Assembly: GCA_032358165.1 (NCBI GenBank)
Contig: JAALGY010000012.1
Span: 1,364,001 to 1,428,000, forward strand
Reading direction: 5' to 3'
From: Diplosphaera chodatii
Lineage: Eukaryota > Chlorophyta > Trebouxiophyceae > Prasiolales > Stichococcaceae
DNA: 64,000 bases
Shown here: piece by piece, positions 1-14,100 of the stretch
Layout: each line of letters starts with the position of its first letter
How positions within the stretch are numbered: position 1 is the stretch's first letter
Notes under the pieces: model-generated
What the model saw: only the letters and a program-made list of their open reading frames with translations
Database searches by the model: none
What the model was told of the DNA's origin: nothing
Made by a program: the position numbers and the translations under genes

Positions 1-304
1 ACATTCCTTTCAGAGCAGGAGCCCTTCTATTAGCACACAGCATGCACAGCAGCGAGCTAACTGCCGCTTGCTCATTCATCGCCCGATCTGGGATCTGGCC
101 AAATCATTGGACGCTCGACCTTGTCTGCCGCGTTGCTCGGGATTGTGTCGGGTTCCTGGCTGACGATCCTACCTTTGTCTTCCTACTCGGTCTCGACATT
201 GTCGAATGCGGATCAAATTGCAGCTTGATTTCTTCCGGCGCGCACTGCTGAATCCCAAGCACCATTGCTAGTAGGCCGCATGCGCATCTCGGACGTTGTC
301 AATC
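1..304. other. 5' flank of SCC2, no gene seen
   Basis: No conserved coding block was found. A 69-residue open frame at 42-251 resembles nothing recognisable. The stretch is most simply the 5' untranslated region and promoter of the cohesin loader gene that begins at the ATG at 305. Confidence 0.5.
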
Positions 305-3300
305 ATGAATGGCGCGCATGAGCTGGAGTTTAGGACGGCGCCGCGGCTGACCAACTTGCTTTACACGGATGCGCTGCCGCATCTGCCTCTTCCGCAAGCC
401 CCTCAGCCGCTTAGTATTACAGCCAACGACACGCCGCCAACAGCCGCGGCTGCATATGCACAAGATCCAACTTTCTTGGAGCTAGCAGCCAGCTTGCTGC
501 AGTCTGCCGACCTCTCTTACATGTGCGCCGTTACAATGCTGTTGGCTGATCTTGCAACACACTCTTGGCGAGCATGCATGCTGACCTGCCCCACTAGGCC
601 ACACAACAGGCTGACATGTCGTGTACTGTGTCAACCAGCGAGGCTCGCGGCGCCTTGCCAGCCGCGGCAGCGCCCTGCGGGCCTCTGCATGCTGCGCTGC
701 TGGCACAGCACCCGGCAGCGCTCGACACCGTCGTCCACCGTAAGCCCTCCGCACATGCTGGCCTCAATACAAGCATGCATGCATGCGTGCGTGCGTGCAT
801 GCGGTACTGTAATGAGGACCTAAGCCTGTGGATGGGCTGCTGCAGATGTGGGCCCAGCCCTGCCGCCACTGCAGAAGCGGCACCTGACCCTTGCTGCAAC
901 GCCGATGCAAGGCGCAGATGCAGGAGCTTCCCCGCCATCTGCGAATGCTGCCCAGGCACGCTTGCCATCGTCATCTGCATGCCCTTGGCCCCGCAAATGT
1001 CGAGATCCCCAGTTGATGACATGGCTATGGCTGAGTGAGGGCGCTACATGCACAGGCCAGCCCGTTAGCATCTGCAGAGATGGAGATTGATGAGGGAGTC
1101 ACTCTGCCTGTCAGACGCAAGCGCAGTGCCCGCAAGCCTGCACGGATGGCACCCATAGCCTTTGTTGCTGCAGACGAAGCAGGCAAGGCTGGACCATCGC
1201 ATCGTTCACGCATGTCTCCGCTACAGTCCCATGCTTGCAGAGGGTTTGCTGTCATGATGCTGGACGGTTGCCATGCTGCAGGTGCACTCCACACTGCTGT
1301 CGCTGCATTCCTGGATCATGGCGATCCTGCGCCACGCAGCAGCCAGATGAACACCCAGGACAGCACGCACCACACAGCCAAGGGGCTGCAATTGCTAGCA
1401 GAGGCAGCAAGCCGTGCCCGGGCTGCAGATGCTGTCAGCCTTGTAGACGCTGCGCTGCTGCGGCGGCTGCTGCTGGCGCTGGCTGCATGCACAAAGTCAG
1501 CAGGACATGCTCTCGTTCCGATGGCAGGCATCAATGTGAGTTTCAGAACAGTGTTCACAGTCTATCAATTGTGTGGCATGTGGTAGGCATAAGCTGCAGA
1601 TACTGATTGCCATGCTGTTCCCTCCAGGATCTGGATGCTGTGGGCACTATCTTTGCTTCGATGGACGCCACCGTGACAATCTTGGGCATCGCATCAGCAG
1701 AGGGCGTGGGACGGCAGGCAGTCCCTGAGGAGGCTCTAGATCAGGTCTGAGGCCCGCCTGAAGGGAAGCAGCGATTTGAGACATATCCTTTGGGCGAAAG
1801 GAGGGTCTCTTAGTGCCACCCAGGAGCATGGCCTCATGTTCTTGGGTGACGTGTATTCATGATGCGCAGGCATGCATGCTGCTGCGCCATCATCTGCTGC
1901 ACAATGTGCTAGCATTCCATGATGTCCGGCTCCAGCGGCTGCACAGACCTACACTGGCCAGTGAAGGTCCGCTTTTTGGGCTCGTAACACGGCACACCCA
2001 TCCCGAACGTGCATCCATGTGATAGTGGCTGATGTGTGATGATGGCTCATCTCTGATGAGCAGTTTCTGCCTTGCAGATGCCGCAGAGATGAAGGCTGGC
2101 AGCGCACGCAAAGGCCAGAGGGGTGATGCAAAGCCAGCGGCAAATCGTATGGCACAGTAAGTGCAGCCACTCATCTGGTCGAGTTTGTTGGCCAATGGTG
2201 CAATCGCTTCAAGTTGTGTAGGCATGTCACTTGTTTTCATTGGTTTTGACGTTGGCTGCGGGTTTTTCAGGGTTCCAGAGGCAGCGCATGCACTGCAAGG
2301 GCGGCTGGGCTCAGCGCTAGAGCTGCTGGCCCAGCTGCTGTCTGGCAGCGCGGTTGCGCCAACAGCGCTGATCCCGCTGCTGCGAGCTTGTGCGGCTACA
2401 CTGACCGTCAGCCATCTTCGGCTGCTGCATGTGCAAGCAGCAGGTCGGCATGTGCTGCCATCAGACTGCTGCATAGGGGCAGCAGCACTCCTTTGTTGCA
2501 AGCACATCGTGACCCTGCTGCATGACCCGAACTTCAGCATGCAACGCCGCAGAAGCCTGCGGCTACTGCAATCACTACGACTCAAAGCACATATGCAGGG
2601 GTGCTGGTGGCTGCATTCCAGCATCTGCCGCAGCACAGGGGCGCAATCATGGAGGAGCTGGTCGGAGGCGTGCTTCCGTATGCCTTCACTGCCAGGGCTG
2701 TACCCCGTGCCACGGCGCTGGTGCCGGACGCACAGCCGTCCATCCACATCATCACCTCTGTCCTGCTGCAGATGCTGCAGGTAGTCCTGCACTGATTGCG
2801 CAGTTTCTGAGTTCCTTTGCCACACACCTGGGTCTGGTTGTTGTGACTTTCTGCAACACCTCGGACACCCTGCCTGTAGGCGTGTGTGGCGCTTCCTGCA
2901 ATGGACACCGCCGCTGAGGCCCTGCGGGGATGCTTCTCACCAGCAATCTTCTGGGCCGATGCATTCTGGAATGGGCAGCTGGACAGGTGTGAGCACAAGA
3001 GAAGCATGTGTTGATCACCCATATGCTGCTTTGTGCTTCACTGCTGTGAATTTGGACCTGACATACATGACAAGCAGCGTCAGATGATTTGTCTGATGCA
3101 TGCCCACCTGCACCTAGGCTGAATGCCAACACCGGCGTGAAGAATGAGGGGGATGCGCAGCTCAAGCTGTGGGTGGAGCGCATTGTGGCAGGTGTGTGCC
3201 ACCTGAGAATATATGTCAGAGGTTGTGGCAGCAAGGATCTGAGCAATGACAAGCCTGACTTTGACATGCAGATCTGCTGGCCGTCCTGAACTGCCCCGAG

Positions 3301-6300
3301 TGGCCAGCAGCAGGCATGTTGTTGACACGCGGCGTGGGCATCTTCAACAGCAGCACCGGCCTTGCCAGCAGCAGTCAAGTGCGATTTGCACAAAGGAGCT
3401 TGCATATCATGTGAATCACATCAGATTGAACCGATAGGCATTTTAGATGGTAGTCTGCTGAGCTGCTCCGTGACTGCATATTGCAGCCTGTGCGCCAGAT
3501 GATTGTGGAACAACTTGGCTGCATTGCCAAGGTCCTGTGGGCGGACAAGGAGGCTACAGACGCCGATGTCGCCTGGCTTGCTGCAACATCTGCGCAAGCA
3601 GGTGCCAGTTCCTCAGGGCAGTTCTGCATTTTGTGTATGCGGAGGTTACCCTGCTAAGTGAGCCGCACTCATGCAGTATGCTAATGGCACTGGCGCTGCC
3701 CAGCGGCATGTCCAAAACCTAGTTTCACAATGTGTGCAAACTGTGCAGGTCACATGGAGGAGGATCCCATGTCACCTCGTCAGCAGACTGCTCTCCAACT
3801 CGCGCAGACGATGCTCCTGCAGCATCTGTCGCTGGGTGCACAAGCCGGCGATGCTAATGCAGGCGCAGCTGCCACCTTCACTGTCTGCCGCATGTTCTTC
3901 GAGGAGGTTGGCATCTGTTCCCACCTGCTGGCGCGAGGTCTGTCACGACTGCACACTTGTACAGTCCGCAACGACAGTGGCTAGGTCTCAAGTTTATTGT
4001 CGAACTGGCATCATGTGCTGCCAGCAGGTGTGTTCGCTTCAGAAGCTAGATGCAGGCGAGGACGCGCTTCGGGAGGCGCTGGTCGCCCACCGAAGATTGC
4101 TGGATCGTCTGGCTACTGGGCCGGCCACAGGTTCACATGCAGCATCATGCAGCAATGCTACGACGTGATATGATTGTCCTTGTCGAGGTGCTTGCAAACT
4201 GAAAAGTCCCCATGGTTGAGCTTTTTGTCTGTCCGCACATGCAGACCTTACCACTGAGGATGCAGTGCGGTTGGGGCGAGCATTGGTGCAGGACAGCTTG
4301 CTCGGGCGCGGCCGCAGCCACATTCTCAAGTGGCTGCTCGCATGCATTGATGCCTCTCAGCAGGTGATTGTATGTGCATTGAATGTCCTGGCTGGGTAAT
4401 CGTCATTGCGCACATATGGGTCTGCTGACCAAGCAACTAGGTGCAAATAGCAAAGCTGCATACACTGTAGCAACAGTGTGTTCACTACAGGGCGCCACGG
4501 TCCGCTGCAAGGCAGTCAAGGCACTCAAGGCAGTGGTGCAGGCGTCACGCCAAGTGCTGGGGCTGGACGAGGTTCAGGACGGTGTCTCACACGCCCTGCA
4601 GGTACTGCCTTCTTTGGACACTGGAACTGTGAATTGAACGCCTGGGGCAGTGCACCTCAGGAGGTACTGGCCATGCACCGCTGCTGAACACAGGCATTAC
4701 TATATACAAGCGTAACATGAGCTGCAGGACGAGGCGGTGTCTGTTCGGGAGGCGGCAGTGGACCTGCTGGGCTGCCACATCGGCAGCGACCCCGAGCTGG
4801 CGACGGCGTACCTGGACATGCTCATCCAGTCATCACGTGACACGGGCACCAGCGTGCGCAAGCGCGCGCTCAGCATCCTTTGGGAGTCGTGCATCAGGTG
4901 CGGGTCTGCCCTTGGGAACTGCAGCGCTTGTGCCTTTGAGCTCGTTGATGAGCTGCTTGGCAAGTGCTGCATGACATCCTAAGCAGATGTCGGTTTGGCC
5001 AGCCCGCTGAGCCAGTAGAAGTGTGCAGGCTGCCAAACTTTCCGCGGGTGACAGAGACGTGCGTGGCGGTTCTCCAGCGATATGCAGACCCCGAGGAGAG
5101 TGTGCGTGAGCTGGTCGCCAAGGTCTTCCAGAGCCTGTGGTTTTCACCAGGTGTGGCAGACCGTGTCACAGTGCATTGCCTGCACCACTGACCAGGTCCT
5201 CTTCAAACCATCGCCGTCTCCAGCTGCCATGACATGAACACATATGCACATGCCGAAGTGTTTCTGTACCCCTGCGCTGCAAGATCTCTGGCAGAGTGCA
5301 AAGCACCTCGTCGATGCAGGCGCACAGCCATCGAACGTGGAACGGTCTGCGCAGCTGGCGGAGGTTGCAGCGGCGGTGTATGACAAGGGAGTGGCTGCCA
5401 TCCGGCTGCCTCTTGACGACGACCATCCACTGGTCGCGGTCATGTCCGCCGCTGTGCGCAAGGAGCAGGTGCATGCTTGTGTCTGCAACGCTGCATGCAA
5501 GCTTATCATGTGCAGTGACATGGCAGAGGCATGGCACCTTGACAAATGCCGTGCAAATTAAGTTTCCGCCTCAACAGGGCGGCAAGAGGAGCAGCATTGG
5601 CGCCCAGCTCGGCCAGCAGCTGCTGGAGGCAGTGCTGGCAGCGCACGAAAGCTGTAGCAATGCACCCGTCCTGCAAGCCTTTCCGCCCCTATTGGTGATC
5701 ACAGGACGGCAGTGTCTGGGCAGCTTCTCTCCAGCGGACTTGCGTATCGTCCCATGTTTCTGGCAGGTTACCGTAATTATTGCCACCTGCAGGCATTGCA
5801 TGCGCTGGGGCTGGCCGACCCCAAGTTGTGCATGCCCTCCAAGGACGAGGCGCAGTTTGTACGTGCTCTGGCGCCCTACCTGAAGGTGCCTGGCTGCATG
5901 TGCTGTACATGCTTACCATCCCCAGTATGCATCCCGTTTCGACTGCTGCTGAAGTCACTTTCCAAATCTGAGTCCATGTCACCGCTGCATTCTGCACAGG
6001 ATGAGACGACGGGCAGCAAAGAGCTGAAGCAGCGCGCGGCGGAGTGCCTGCTCTGCATCATGTCACTCTTGTCTGCGCTGCTGACGCGCCTGGACCATGT
6101 GGACAAGTGCGCGCTGGGCCAGAGACTGATCAGTGACTTCTCAAGGCCAAGTGCAGTCCTCGAGGCATCACGGCTTCCGATTGCAATCCGTGAGCATTGC
6201 CACTGCAGGAGCCTGTGTGACGAGTTGGAGAGGGACCTGGTCAGCCTCATCCAGCGCCACCTCTATTCACAGGTACTCTTGCTTACTTTCTGTATGAGTG

Positions 6301-9300
6301 ATGCCGCTCACCTCCTGCTTAGGCTGCAAGCGAAGCGGGGTGAGCACCTGATAAAACGTGGCGGTGTACGTGAGCTGCAGGTGGTGCAGGTGGCCTGCTG
6401 CACCCTGGCTGGCCTGGCGCGCCACTCCACCAAGGTGACAGCCACTTGCTTCGTGGCGAAGCATGGCAGAGATATGAATACTCAGAACATGCAGTGTTCT
6501 GAATGTTGAGTCAGTCTGCGACCATGGTAACTTGCAACATCACCCCACATTGCTGCGTCGCAGGCAGGAGAATCCCTGGCTCGACTGGCTGCCTCCTATG
6601 TGGATCGGCTGGCAGGGCCCAGCCCCCGGTCAGTTGGCAACATCCAGGTGACAACCCGAAGCTATTGCATGCGACTTCACGGTGGTAATTTCATCCAGCT
6701 TGTATCGGGCTCTTACCAATACGCATGCTCTTGCACCCGCAGGCAGCACCAGGCAGCATCTTGGCCACACTTGCTGACAGCGCCACCCCTCCTGCAAAGC
6801 TGCATGCGGCCCGTGCCAATGCCATGCGCACACTGTTTGTCCTGGGCCAGCTGGCTCGTCACGGTGCGCACTTGCAGCATCGTGCTGTGGCTGCCACTTC
6901 GGTCCAGCTCAATGGACACAGCTGTGTGGACTGCAGCGTCCTCGGTTCTGGCACCGCAGGAGGCAGAGTCATCGATGCAGCAGCTGCAGATGAGTCGAAG
7001 ACAGGTCCCCAACCTTGCACCCTGGAGGAGCTGATGAATGTCCTGATTGCCTTTCACGGCCTTCCTGCTGGTAAGCACTACACCAAATGTGGGTGCAGAG
7101 TCATGCATGTGGTGCTCCTCTGCATGGAGGCTCACAGAGTTCCCAGAACCCGCTCCACAGCAGACTTTCAGATGTGCCCTGGGAGATTCCGAGGTCCCTC
7201 ATCAAGCAGGCGGTGAGAAGGTGGCGGACGCGGCGCTGCAGGCGCTGGGCGCGGTGTTCATCACCAAGCCCGACTTCATGCTTGAACCCGAGTCGAAGGC
7301 GGTGATGCATGCGGCGCTGCAGCCCACCGCGCCGCCGCTGCTCAAGATCCGAGCGCTGCTCAACCTCACCGAGCTCCTGAAGGTGCGTGGGGCACCTCTG
7401 TGCCTGAAGCATTGCACCATGCCTGCAGCCATTTGAGGAGGGCTTCTCACATTCAACGATGGCAGCGCATCCTGCTGCCATCCAGCTCAAAGCAGCACCA
7501 GTTTGTTGCCATGGCCATCCTTGCTCACAGTCCCTGCTGCATCGACTGACTGCATATAACCTGCTTGGACCTGGCCAGGCAGAAGAGGTGCAGCTGCTGG
7601 GGCAGCAGGCGCGTGCGGCTGCCAATGCCACTCCTGAGGGTGGCAGCCTGCCAGAGGCAGCTTCAAGCGCACAAGAGGACCCGAACGCTGCCGTGCTCGC
7701 GACGCAGAATGGTCTGGGCGAGAGTCTGGGCGTCAGCAGCGGCGTGCTGCAGGTGCATTCATACTCTGGGCCTGTGGGCCCCGGTCTTCAGAACCTGCTT
7801 GGTGTCTAGATCGTGCTGTCCATTTGACCTTTTGACACGTGACAGTGCAATGTTGCGCATTGCTTGTGCAGAAACAGGGGCATGCTGCAGGTGTGCACTG
7901 TAACAACCTTTGTCGTCCTGCATGCCTCCCTACAACAACGTTGATCTGCCTGGCACCATCAACTCGCAGGACAACTGGGATCTCATCCTGGCACTTGCAA
8001 CCGACACCGCACAGCCAGGCGCGGAGTCTGCAGCGGCAGCGCAGGCTCGGGTGGCGCAGGCAGGCCTCGTGCGCCGCCGTGCACGGGACCTCATTGACGC
8101 AGTGCTCAGGTGGGCTCCTTGGCAGCCGATAGCTGCCTGTCCAAACCCACATGACAGCTGCAACCCTGACATTCGAGTGTCTCACCCATGCCGCTGCCAC
8201 GCAGCAGGAGGTCATGCATGTGGCATCCCTCTTCTGTAACATACTGTCCATGCCTTTTTTCACAATGTTAGAGCTCAGAGCGTCGAATTGTTGCTTACGT
8301 GCAAGTTTGTGTGCAGGGGCGGGCTGGTGGCGCCCTGGACGGCTGTGCCTGCGCTGGTGGCACTCGCCACAGACCCGCAGCGCGATGTTGGCGAGGCGGC
8401 TCTGCGCCTGCTCAGGCAGCAGGTGTGACATCAGCTGCCATTTTCAGTGGTCTGCCAAAAGTGTTGTTTCATCTGCACCTACACGTGTCACTCGAAACTG
8501 TGGCAGGCATTGCTGCATCCCCTGCGCAGACACCTCCTGGCATGCCCACATGCAGGCGGAAAAATCGCCAAACGTGGCGAGTTATCTGCAAGCGCGTCTG
8601 CCTGACGGCATTGCGCTGGCACACACCCTCCACCAGCGGCTTGCTGCGGCTGCGCCGCCTGCTGCACCTGGCTCGCCTGTGGTGCGACGCTCGCAAGGCA
8701 AGTTGGAAATCAACGTCTCAGAGTGTAATGCTCTGCCAGGGGGTTTGCGTACCGTTGGTGTGTCATGTGTTGACAGCTGTGCGCAACGTATGGCAAGGCG
8801 CTGTTGCAAAAATGCTACATTGCTGCAGGGCTTCCAACAGAGTTTACATTGGGGGTGGCGTCTGTTTACACGCAGCTGGTGCAGCCATCCAAAACCGCAC
8901 GCACATTGTTCACGAAGGCCCTGCTGCGCCGCTTTGATGCCGCAGCCAGCCTTTCGAGCACTGCATCCGATCTGCCGTAAGTGTGCACCTATCTGCATAG
9001 CTGCGTCACTGGGTGCACAGCAGACACTTGCGAGCTCGCTCCAGCTCCAAGCTGCAGTGATGTGCTGCATGGCAAGGCCAGAGGGTGTTGCTGCAAGGAC
9101 GATCATGCTGATGTGGTCGTCGTTTGTGCATTGTTGCAGGCTGCTGCTGACATGCGCTCAGGCCGTGGCAGCGCTGCCGTTTGGGAAGGCTGACGAGCCG
9201 CTCGCCACGATTGTGCACGCCAACAGCATCATTGCCAAGCGCGGCGAAGCGGTGCTCAGCGCCTTCAAGGCGGCTTCAAAGCACACTGCGGCAATCGGCA

Positions 9301-10560
9301 TGGCTGCACCCAGTCCTATATCAGCTGCTGCCAATCCTGTCGTTGGCATAGACATGATCAATGGCAGCCCAGCCGGGGAGGCATCAGCAGCAGCAGTGGC
9401 AGCACAGCACAATGGCAGTGCTGCCGCCGGCCTCCCCAGCACTGTCCCTCAAGACCTTACAGCTGCCTGCAATGCATCGCTGGCGGTCTCGATGCTGCTG
9501 CTGCTGAAGAGCTACCTGCTGGAAGCATACAGCTTGGCGTCGGAGCGTGTGCCGCTGTTTGCAACTGGCTCTGCAGAGAGGAAGAAGCAGGTGTGCGGCA
9601 TGGTAGTCCCTTTGGCAAGCATGCTTCTCACGACTATACAAACCAACTGCTTGGTTGGGTGATGACCTTGCTGTACTGCAAGCTTTTCCTCATGACTTCT
9701 GATGTGAGTTGCATGATGCTAATGCATGTCAGGATGAGAAGCTCGCAGTCAGCTGTGACCGCAAGGCGTTGAACAAGCTGCACCGGCTGCGGCTCGATGC
9801 AGCTGAAGATGTCAGGCACCTGGGCGAGCAATTCTGGGTGAGTGTCGACATCAAGCAGTCACTTTTCAGAACTCTGGCAAACTCAGGCAGAACTCAGGCT
9901 CGCCAACATGCCAAAGACCCATAGTATTGATGGACCCAAGTCTGTACCCAGGTCTGCAGAAACCTGCCAAGTGGTAACTAGCGGATGCTGATGCCAGCTT
10001 CTGATTCCTTCTGCTGCAGCTGTTCAAGGAGCTGTGGAAGTCGGACAGCACCGACTATGTCGGCTGCCTGCAGCCAGCAGCAGAGGACGCCGCGGCTGTG
10101 AGCACGCCCACAGCCAACGGCACAGGTGCACAGCATGATCCTGGCATTCATTGTGACACGCCTGCGAACAGGAGGGCTGCTGCAGCGCTCTGCACTGCCC
10201 AGCTGGGGACTGCCGTGCTTCTCCCCACATCATGGTCACAGCCTTGGCAGGCGGCAACCGAGCGGCGGGCAGCACGGGTGGGGCGGGTGGCAGCAAGGGC
10301 AGGCGCACGCCTGCGTCCACCCTCGGCAGGCAGCGCTCCACATCGCGCCGCAAGCGGCAGCGGCAGGTACCGACAGCTGAGGCTCAGCGCTGTCTTGCAT
10401 GGTGTCAGCACCATCAACACGCCAACGCCAGTTCCAGCCGTTGCAAGGCGTCGCAAGTAGTCTGGCAGAGCTGCTGTCAGGTGCGCTGATGGGCTGACAT
10501 GCGCTACAGGATGATGGCAGCGAGGATGAGGGCGATGGGGTCTACCGGCCGGCTGGCTGA
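305..10560 (+). CDS. SCC2: Sister chromatid cohesion protein SCC2 / NIPBL (adherin), cohesin loader
   Basis: With its partner SCC4/MAU2, SCC2 loads the cohesin ring onto chromatin and stimulates its ATPase; it acts in the nucleus. Conserved blocks appear in the correct family order across many small exons. They are an N-terminal LPHLPLPQ motif like plant SCC2, then GAIMEELVGGVLPY (about 2645) followed by IHIITSVLLQMLQ. HEAT repeats follow, including VREAAVDLLGCHIGSDPELA (about 4740) with SVRKRALSILWESCIR, then VTETCVAVLQRYADPEESVR (about 5050). Further on are LGAVFITKPDFMLEPESK (about 7245), PWTAVPALVALATDPQRD (about 8340), VAALPFGKADEPLATIVHAN (about 9165) and VSMLLLLKSYLLEAYSLASE (about 9490). 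The last exon, 10510-10560, codes for an acidic tail DDGSEDEGDGVYRPAG and stop. The start at 305 (MNGAHELEF) is the first ATG of the frame holding the N-terminal motif. Exon borders are approximate and the identity is firm. The gene lies 0.6 kb upstream of a ZIP transporter on the same strand. Confidence 0.9.
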
Positions 10561-11147
10561 GGGCACCGGGCCTCGGGCAGTAACCCTGGCGCGCCCCTGC
10601 CGAACCGTCAGCTGGAGCTACAAGCTGTCAACACGGTGCTCTCATCCGCGTGACGGCAGCATCCTCTGTGGCAGGGCCGCCCAGCGGCGCTGTCCGCACA
10701 CAGCCGGTGTGCGCTTAGGCGCAAGAGAGAGACCTGCATGTCTTGACGCGGTGTGTTTTTGCACAATTGCAGCGTAGGGGTGTATTGAATGCAGGCAGCA
10801 CTGGACTGTGTGCACGCACAGGATCGGAGCATGTTCAGGTTCCAGTGCATCTATGTAAATATCAGGGGTTGGCAACCGCCCCTGCCACCTACATCGGGTG
10901 TGTCACCGCTCACGTGCCAAAGAGTCCAGGGCGTGTTGTCTCGGAGACGGGCACCTGATCACTCCGAGTGTGTCTCACCCACGCCACGGCCCGTCTCCCG
11001 CGTGATACACAGCAGCTGTGTGCCTGTAGTCGTGATCACGTACTCCAGCGGCCTGGCACAGTGCTGTGCTTCGGCACCTGCGCAGGTTTTGAGCAGTGCT
11101 GCCCACTTGCTGAGCTCCAGGTAAGCATAGATCCTGGCGTGACAGCC
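10561..11147. other. Intergenic: SCC2 3' region and ZIP promoter
   Basis: No conserved coding block was seen between the SCC2 stop and the ZIP start codon. TGTAA, a chlorophyte polyadenylation-type pentamer, occurs at 10854-10858, but it is nearly 300 bp from the stop, so its role is uncertain. Confidence 0.5.
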
Positions 11148-14100
11148 ATGGCACAGCGGCGGTGTGCACTCGTAGCGCTGCTGGCTCTGTGCGCCGTGAG
11201 CTACGGCGCAGCGGCGGCTGGCCACTTGGCGGCGTCTGGCGAGGCGGATGCCGTCTCGGTCGCTTCGCAGCAGCGGGAGCTGTCGTGGCGGCGACAGCTG
11301 TCGTCTGGAGTGCGGCAGGTGAGATCAGGCCAATCGTCAGAAGGCAGGCTGCGGACTCTGCACGAGATTGTTGGTACAGTGTGGGTGCAGCTCCAAGCGG
11401 TGTTGTCCGAACGGAGGTCTCTGCTTCTGCCTCGGCGGTGCAAAGCACCAGTTGGCACACGCCATTACTGGTAGAGCTTGCCGCTGTTGCTGAGCAAGTG
11501 CTCGACCCACGCCAGAGCCGTCGTGGTCGACCCGCGAATCACTGTCTTCGCATCACCTTGAAGTGACGTCGACCCGCAAGTCCTCTCACGACAGCTGAGG
11601 CACCTCTCAGCCTGTACTGGATGCAAGGCCGCCCGCTTGCAGCTCCAGTCCTCCTGTTCAAGGCCCAGAAGTGTGGAGTTTTGGCCGACCTTATCTGACG
11701 CTGGCCTGCTGGCAGAGCACACGTCAGACGGCTCGTGCTGCGCGTCGGTGCCATGCAGCATCTACCTGCCGCCTGTGGGAGCTCCCAGGTGCCCCTGGCG
11801 GGCAGAGACCGGCCGGCGTTGCCCCCGGCCAAGATTGTGTCATGTTACATAAACCCCCAGCCGGGTCGTGATCTTGCCAGCAGGCCCGGCAGCTGCGGCA
11901 CGCGGGCATTGACCACGACAGCGAGGAGGAGGAGGCGGCACACGAGGCGGCCGTGGCACCGGCCAGCGCCGCAACTGACGCGGCCGGCGGCGGCGCGGTG
12001 GTCACCGAGTCGGGCCGCTCCTACACCTGGCTCAAGTGGACCGCCGCGGGCGTGCTGTTCTTGGAGGGCCTGATTGGCGTGCTGGTGCCGGTGTGCCTGA
12101 AGCTCACCATCCACGCGGGCTGGATCATGTCCCTTGTCAACTGCTTCGCCGGCGGCGTCTTCTTCACCTTTGGTGCGCCCCTCGCTGCCGGCCGAGCTGG
12201 CCTGCCTCCAATTGCCAGGGTTGCTGTTGCGGGCCGCTGCCGCGTCATGGCCGCTGCCGCTGGCTTGCCATGGCCATAGTGTAATGCCTCACGTGGTGGC
12301 GCCCTGGTGGGCAGCACTGCTATACCGCTCTGTTGGGTCTCAAGCCAGGTCTCAGTGCCATGTCTCAGTGCCACCACGCCCGTGTGCTGCTGCGCTGCAG
12401 GCGTCATGCACCTGGGCCCGGATGCGCTGGAGGCGCAGGACGCCGTGGGGCTGGACCGCTTCCCGCTGGCCGCCATGCTCATCGTGGTCGCTTTCCTGAC
12501 GCTCTTCTTCCTGCACCGCATCATGGCGCCCGCGCTGCGCCTCACGCCCCACCTGCACACCCTCTACGCGGCCACCACGCCGGTGGGGCCCACTCTGACG
12601 AGGCCTGTGCGGAGCATTGTGATACAGAGGCTGCTGAGATTCCCGGCGCTGAGATGCGCTCAGAAGAAAACCATCGGATTGATGCCTGTATGACTGGGAC
12701 TTGACCAGCGCCTTGACAGATTCTGGGAGGTGGTGTGACGGAGGGTTTGTGTCCCCACAGGATGGGCGGCCGATCATGCCCAAGGCGGGCAAGGAGCATG
12801 GGGTGGGCTCTTGCAAGCGGTGCGGCGACGAGTGCGGGTGCGCGGGCGGCGTCAAGGCAGGCGCCTGCGGCGCGGGCTGCCAGGCGGGCGGCTGCAAGTG
12901 CGCCCATCGTATGGACCCCGACCCCGAGGTGGGGCCGCTTCCCAACCCTGTGCCCACCGAACATGCCCTCGGCAGCTGCCAGCTCTGTGAGCTTCTGTGA
13001 GCCTGCCCAGCTTGACATCGGCCCCCCGTGTGTGCTTTGGCCCCGTTCATGCTGGAACGACCTCATATGCCCATGCGCAGATGGAGGCAGACAAGGCAAA
13101 CGCAGCGACGTTCGGCCCCACAGCCGCCACGCTGGCAGCCGCCGTAGGGCCCGTGCAGAAGTGCGTCGCACGGCCTAGCCTGCTATGCACCAAACGCGTA
13201 CCACAGACTGTCATCAGCACACCGCCGGCGCATGCAAGGCATGCAGCGGCCCGTCAGCAGCATCCCGTGTCACCTGGGTCCCAGTGCTGCCCACAGGCAG
13301 TACGAGGACGAGGCGGAGCCGCCGCGGCCGCGGACGGCGGTGCGGATAGCGGCGCTGGTGCCCCCCGCCCTCATCCTGCTTGGCCTCCTGGCGCACACCG
13401 TGCTGGAGGGCCTCGCCATCGGGCTGCAGGTGGGCGCGGAGTGACTTTTCTGAAAACAGTCAGACATATGCACCCCTAGGTGGAATGCCCCCAGTGCATG
13501 CCACCCTGTGCTGGCATCTGCGGACGAGTACACTCGACTGACACACCAGCAGGGCCTGACGGCTGGTAACTCTGCTTCCTGCAGCAAAATTATGGAGATG
13601 TGGTCAGCGCCTTCGTCGCTATGGTGAGTGTCATTGATCAGACTGAGGTCCCGGCTCTGCATGGCCGCGTGTTTTGCCTACACAGAAGTTGGCGCAGCGC
13701 AATCAAGACTGCTGATGAGCACAGTAGTAATAGATTGCGTTGGCTGGCAGGCGTCCCACCGGTGGGTGGAGTCGGTTGCGGTCGCAGCAGCCTTCGTGGC
13801 AGCCGGCAGCGGCATCCTCGCCGTCATGGCGTTCCTGCTGCCGTTTTCCCTGGGCCCCCTGGTCGGCATCGCCATCGGCGTCTCGGTCGACAACACCAAC
13901 ATTTGGGTCGTCCTGGTGCTGTTTGCGCTGGTGGCAGGTGGGGTCCCCACCCAAAGTGGCCGCAGGCTGCATGCTGACATGGCCTGCAGTGCCCGAGCTG
14001 CTTCAGCTTGGCTGCGCCGCACCTTGCACCTGTACAGTGGCAATTGTCCTGCATGCCACTGGCACAGCTCATCAAAACGAACAAAACGCAAGCGTGTGGG

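Noticed and set aside
771..805. Alternating TGCATGCGTG run
   Set aside because: Simple-sequence stretch in a predicted SCC2 intron; TGCA-type words are common in all introns of this genome because of TGCAG acceptors.
1890..2825. Minus-strand frame of 311 residues
   Set aside because: Opposite to SCC2 exons with recognisable adherin motifs; Ser/Cys/Arg-rich composition is typical of an antisense shadow.
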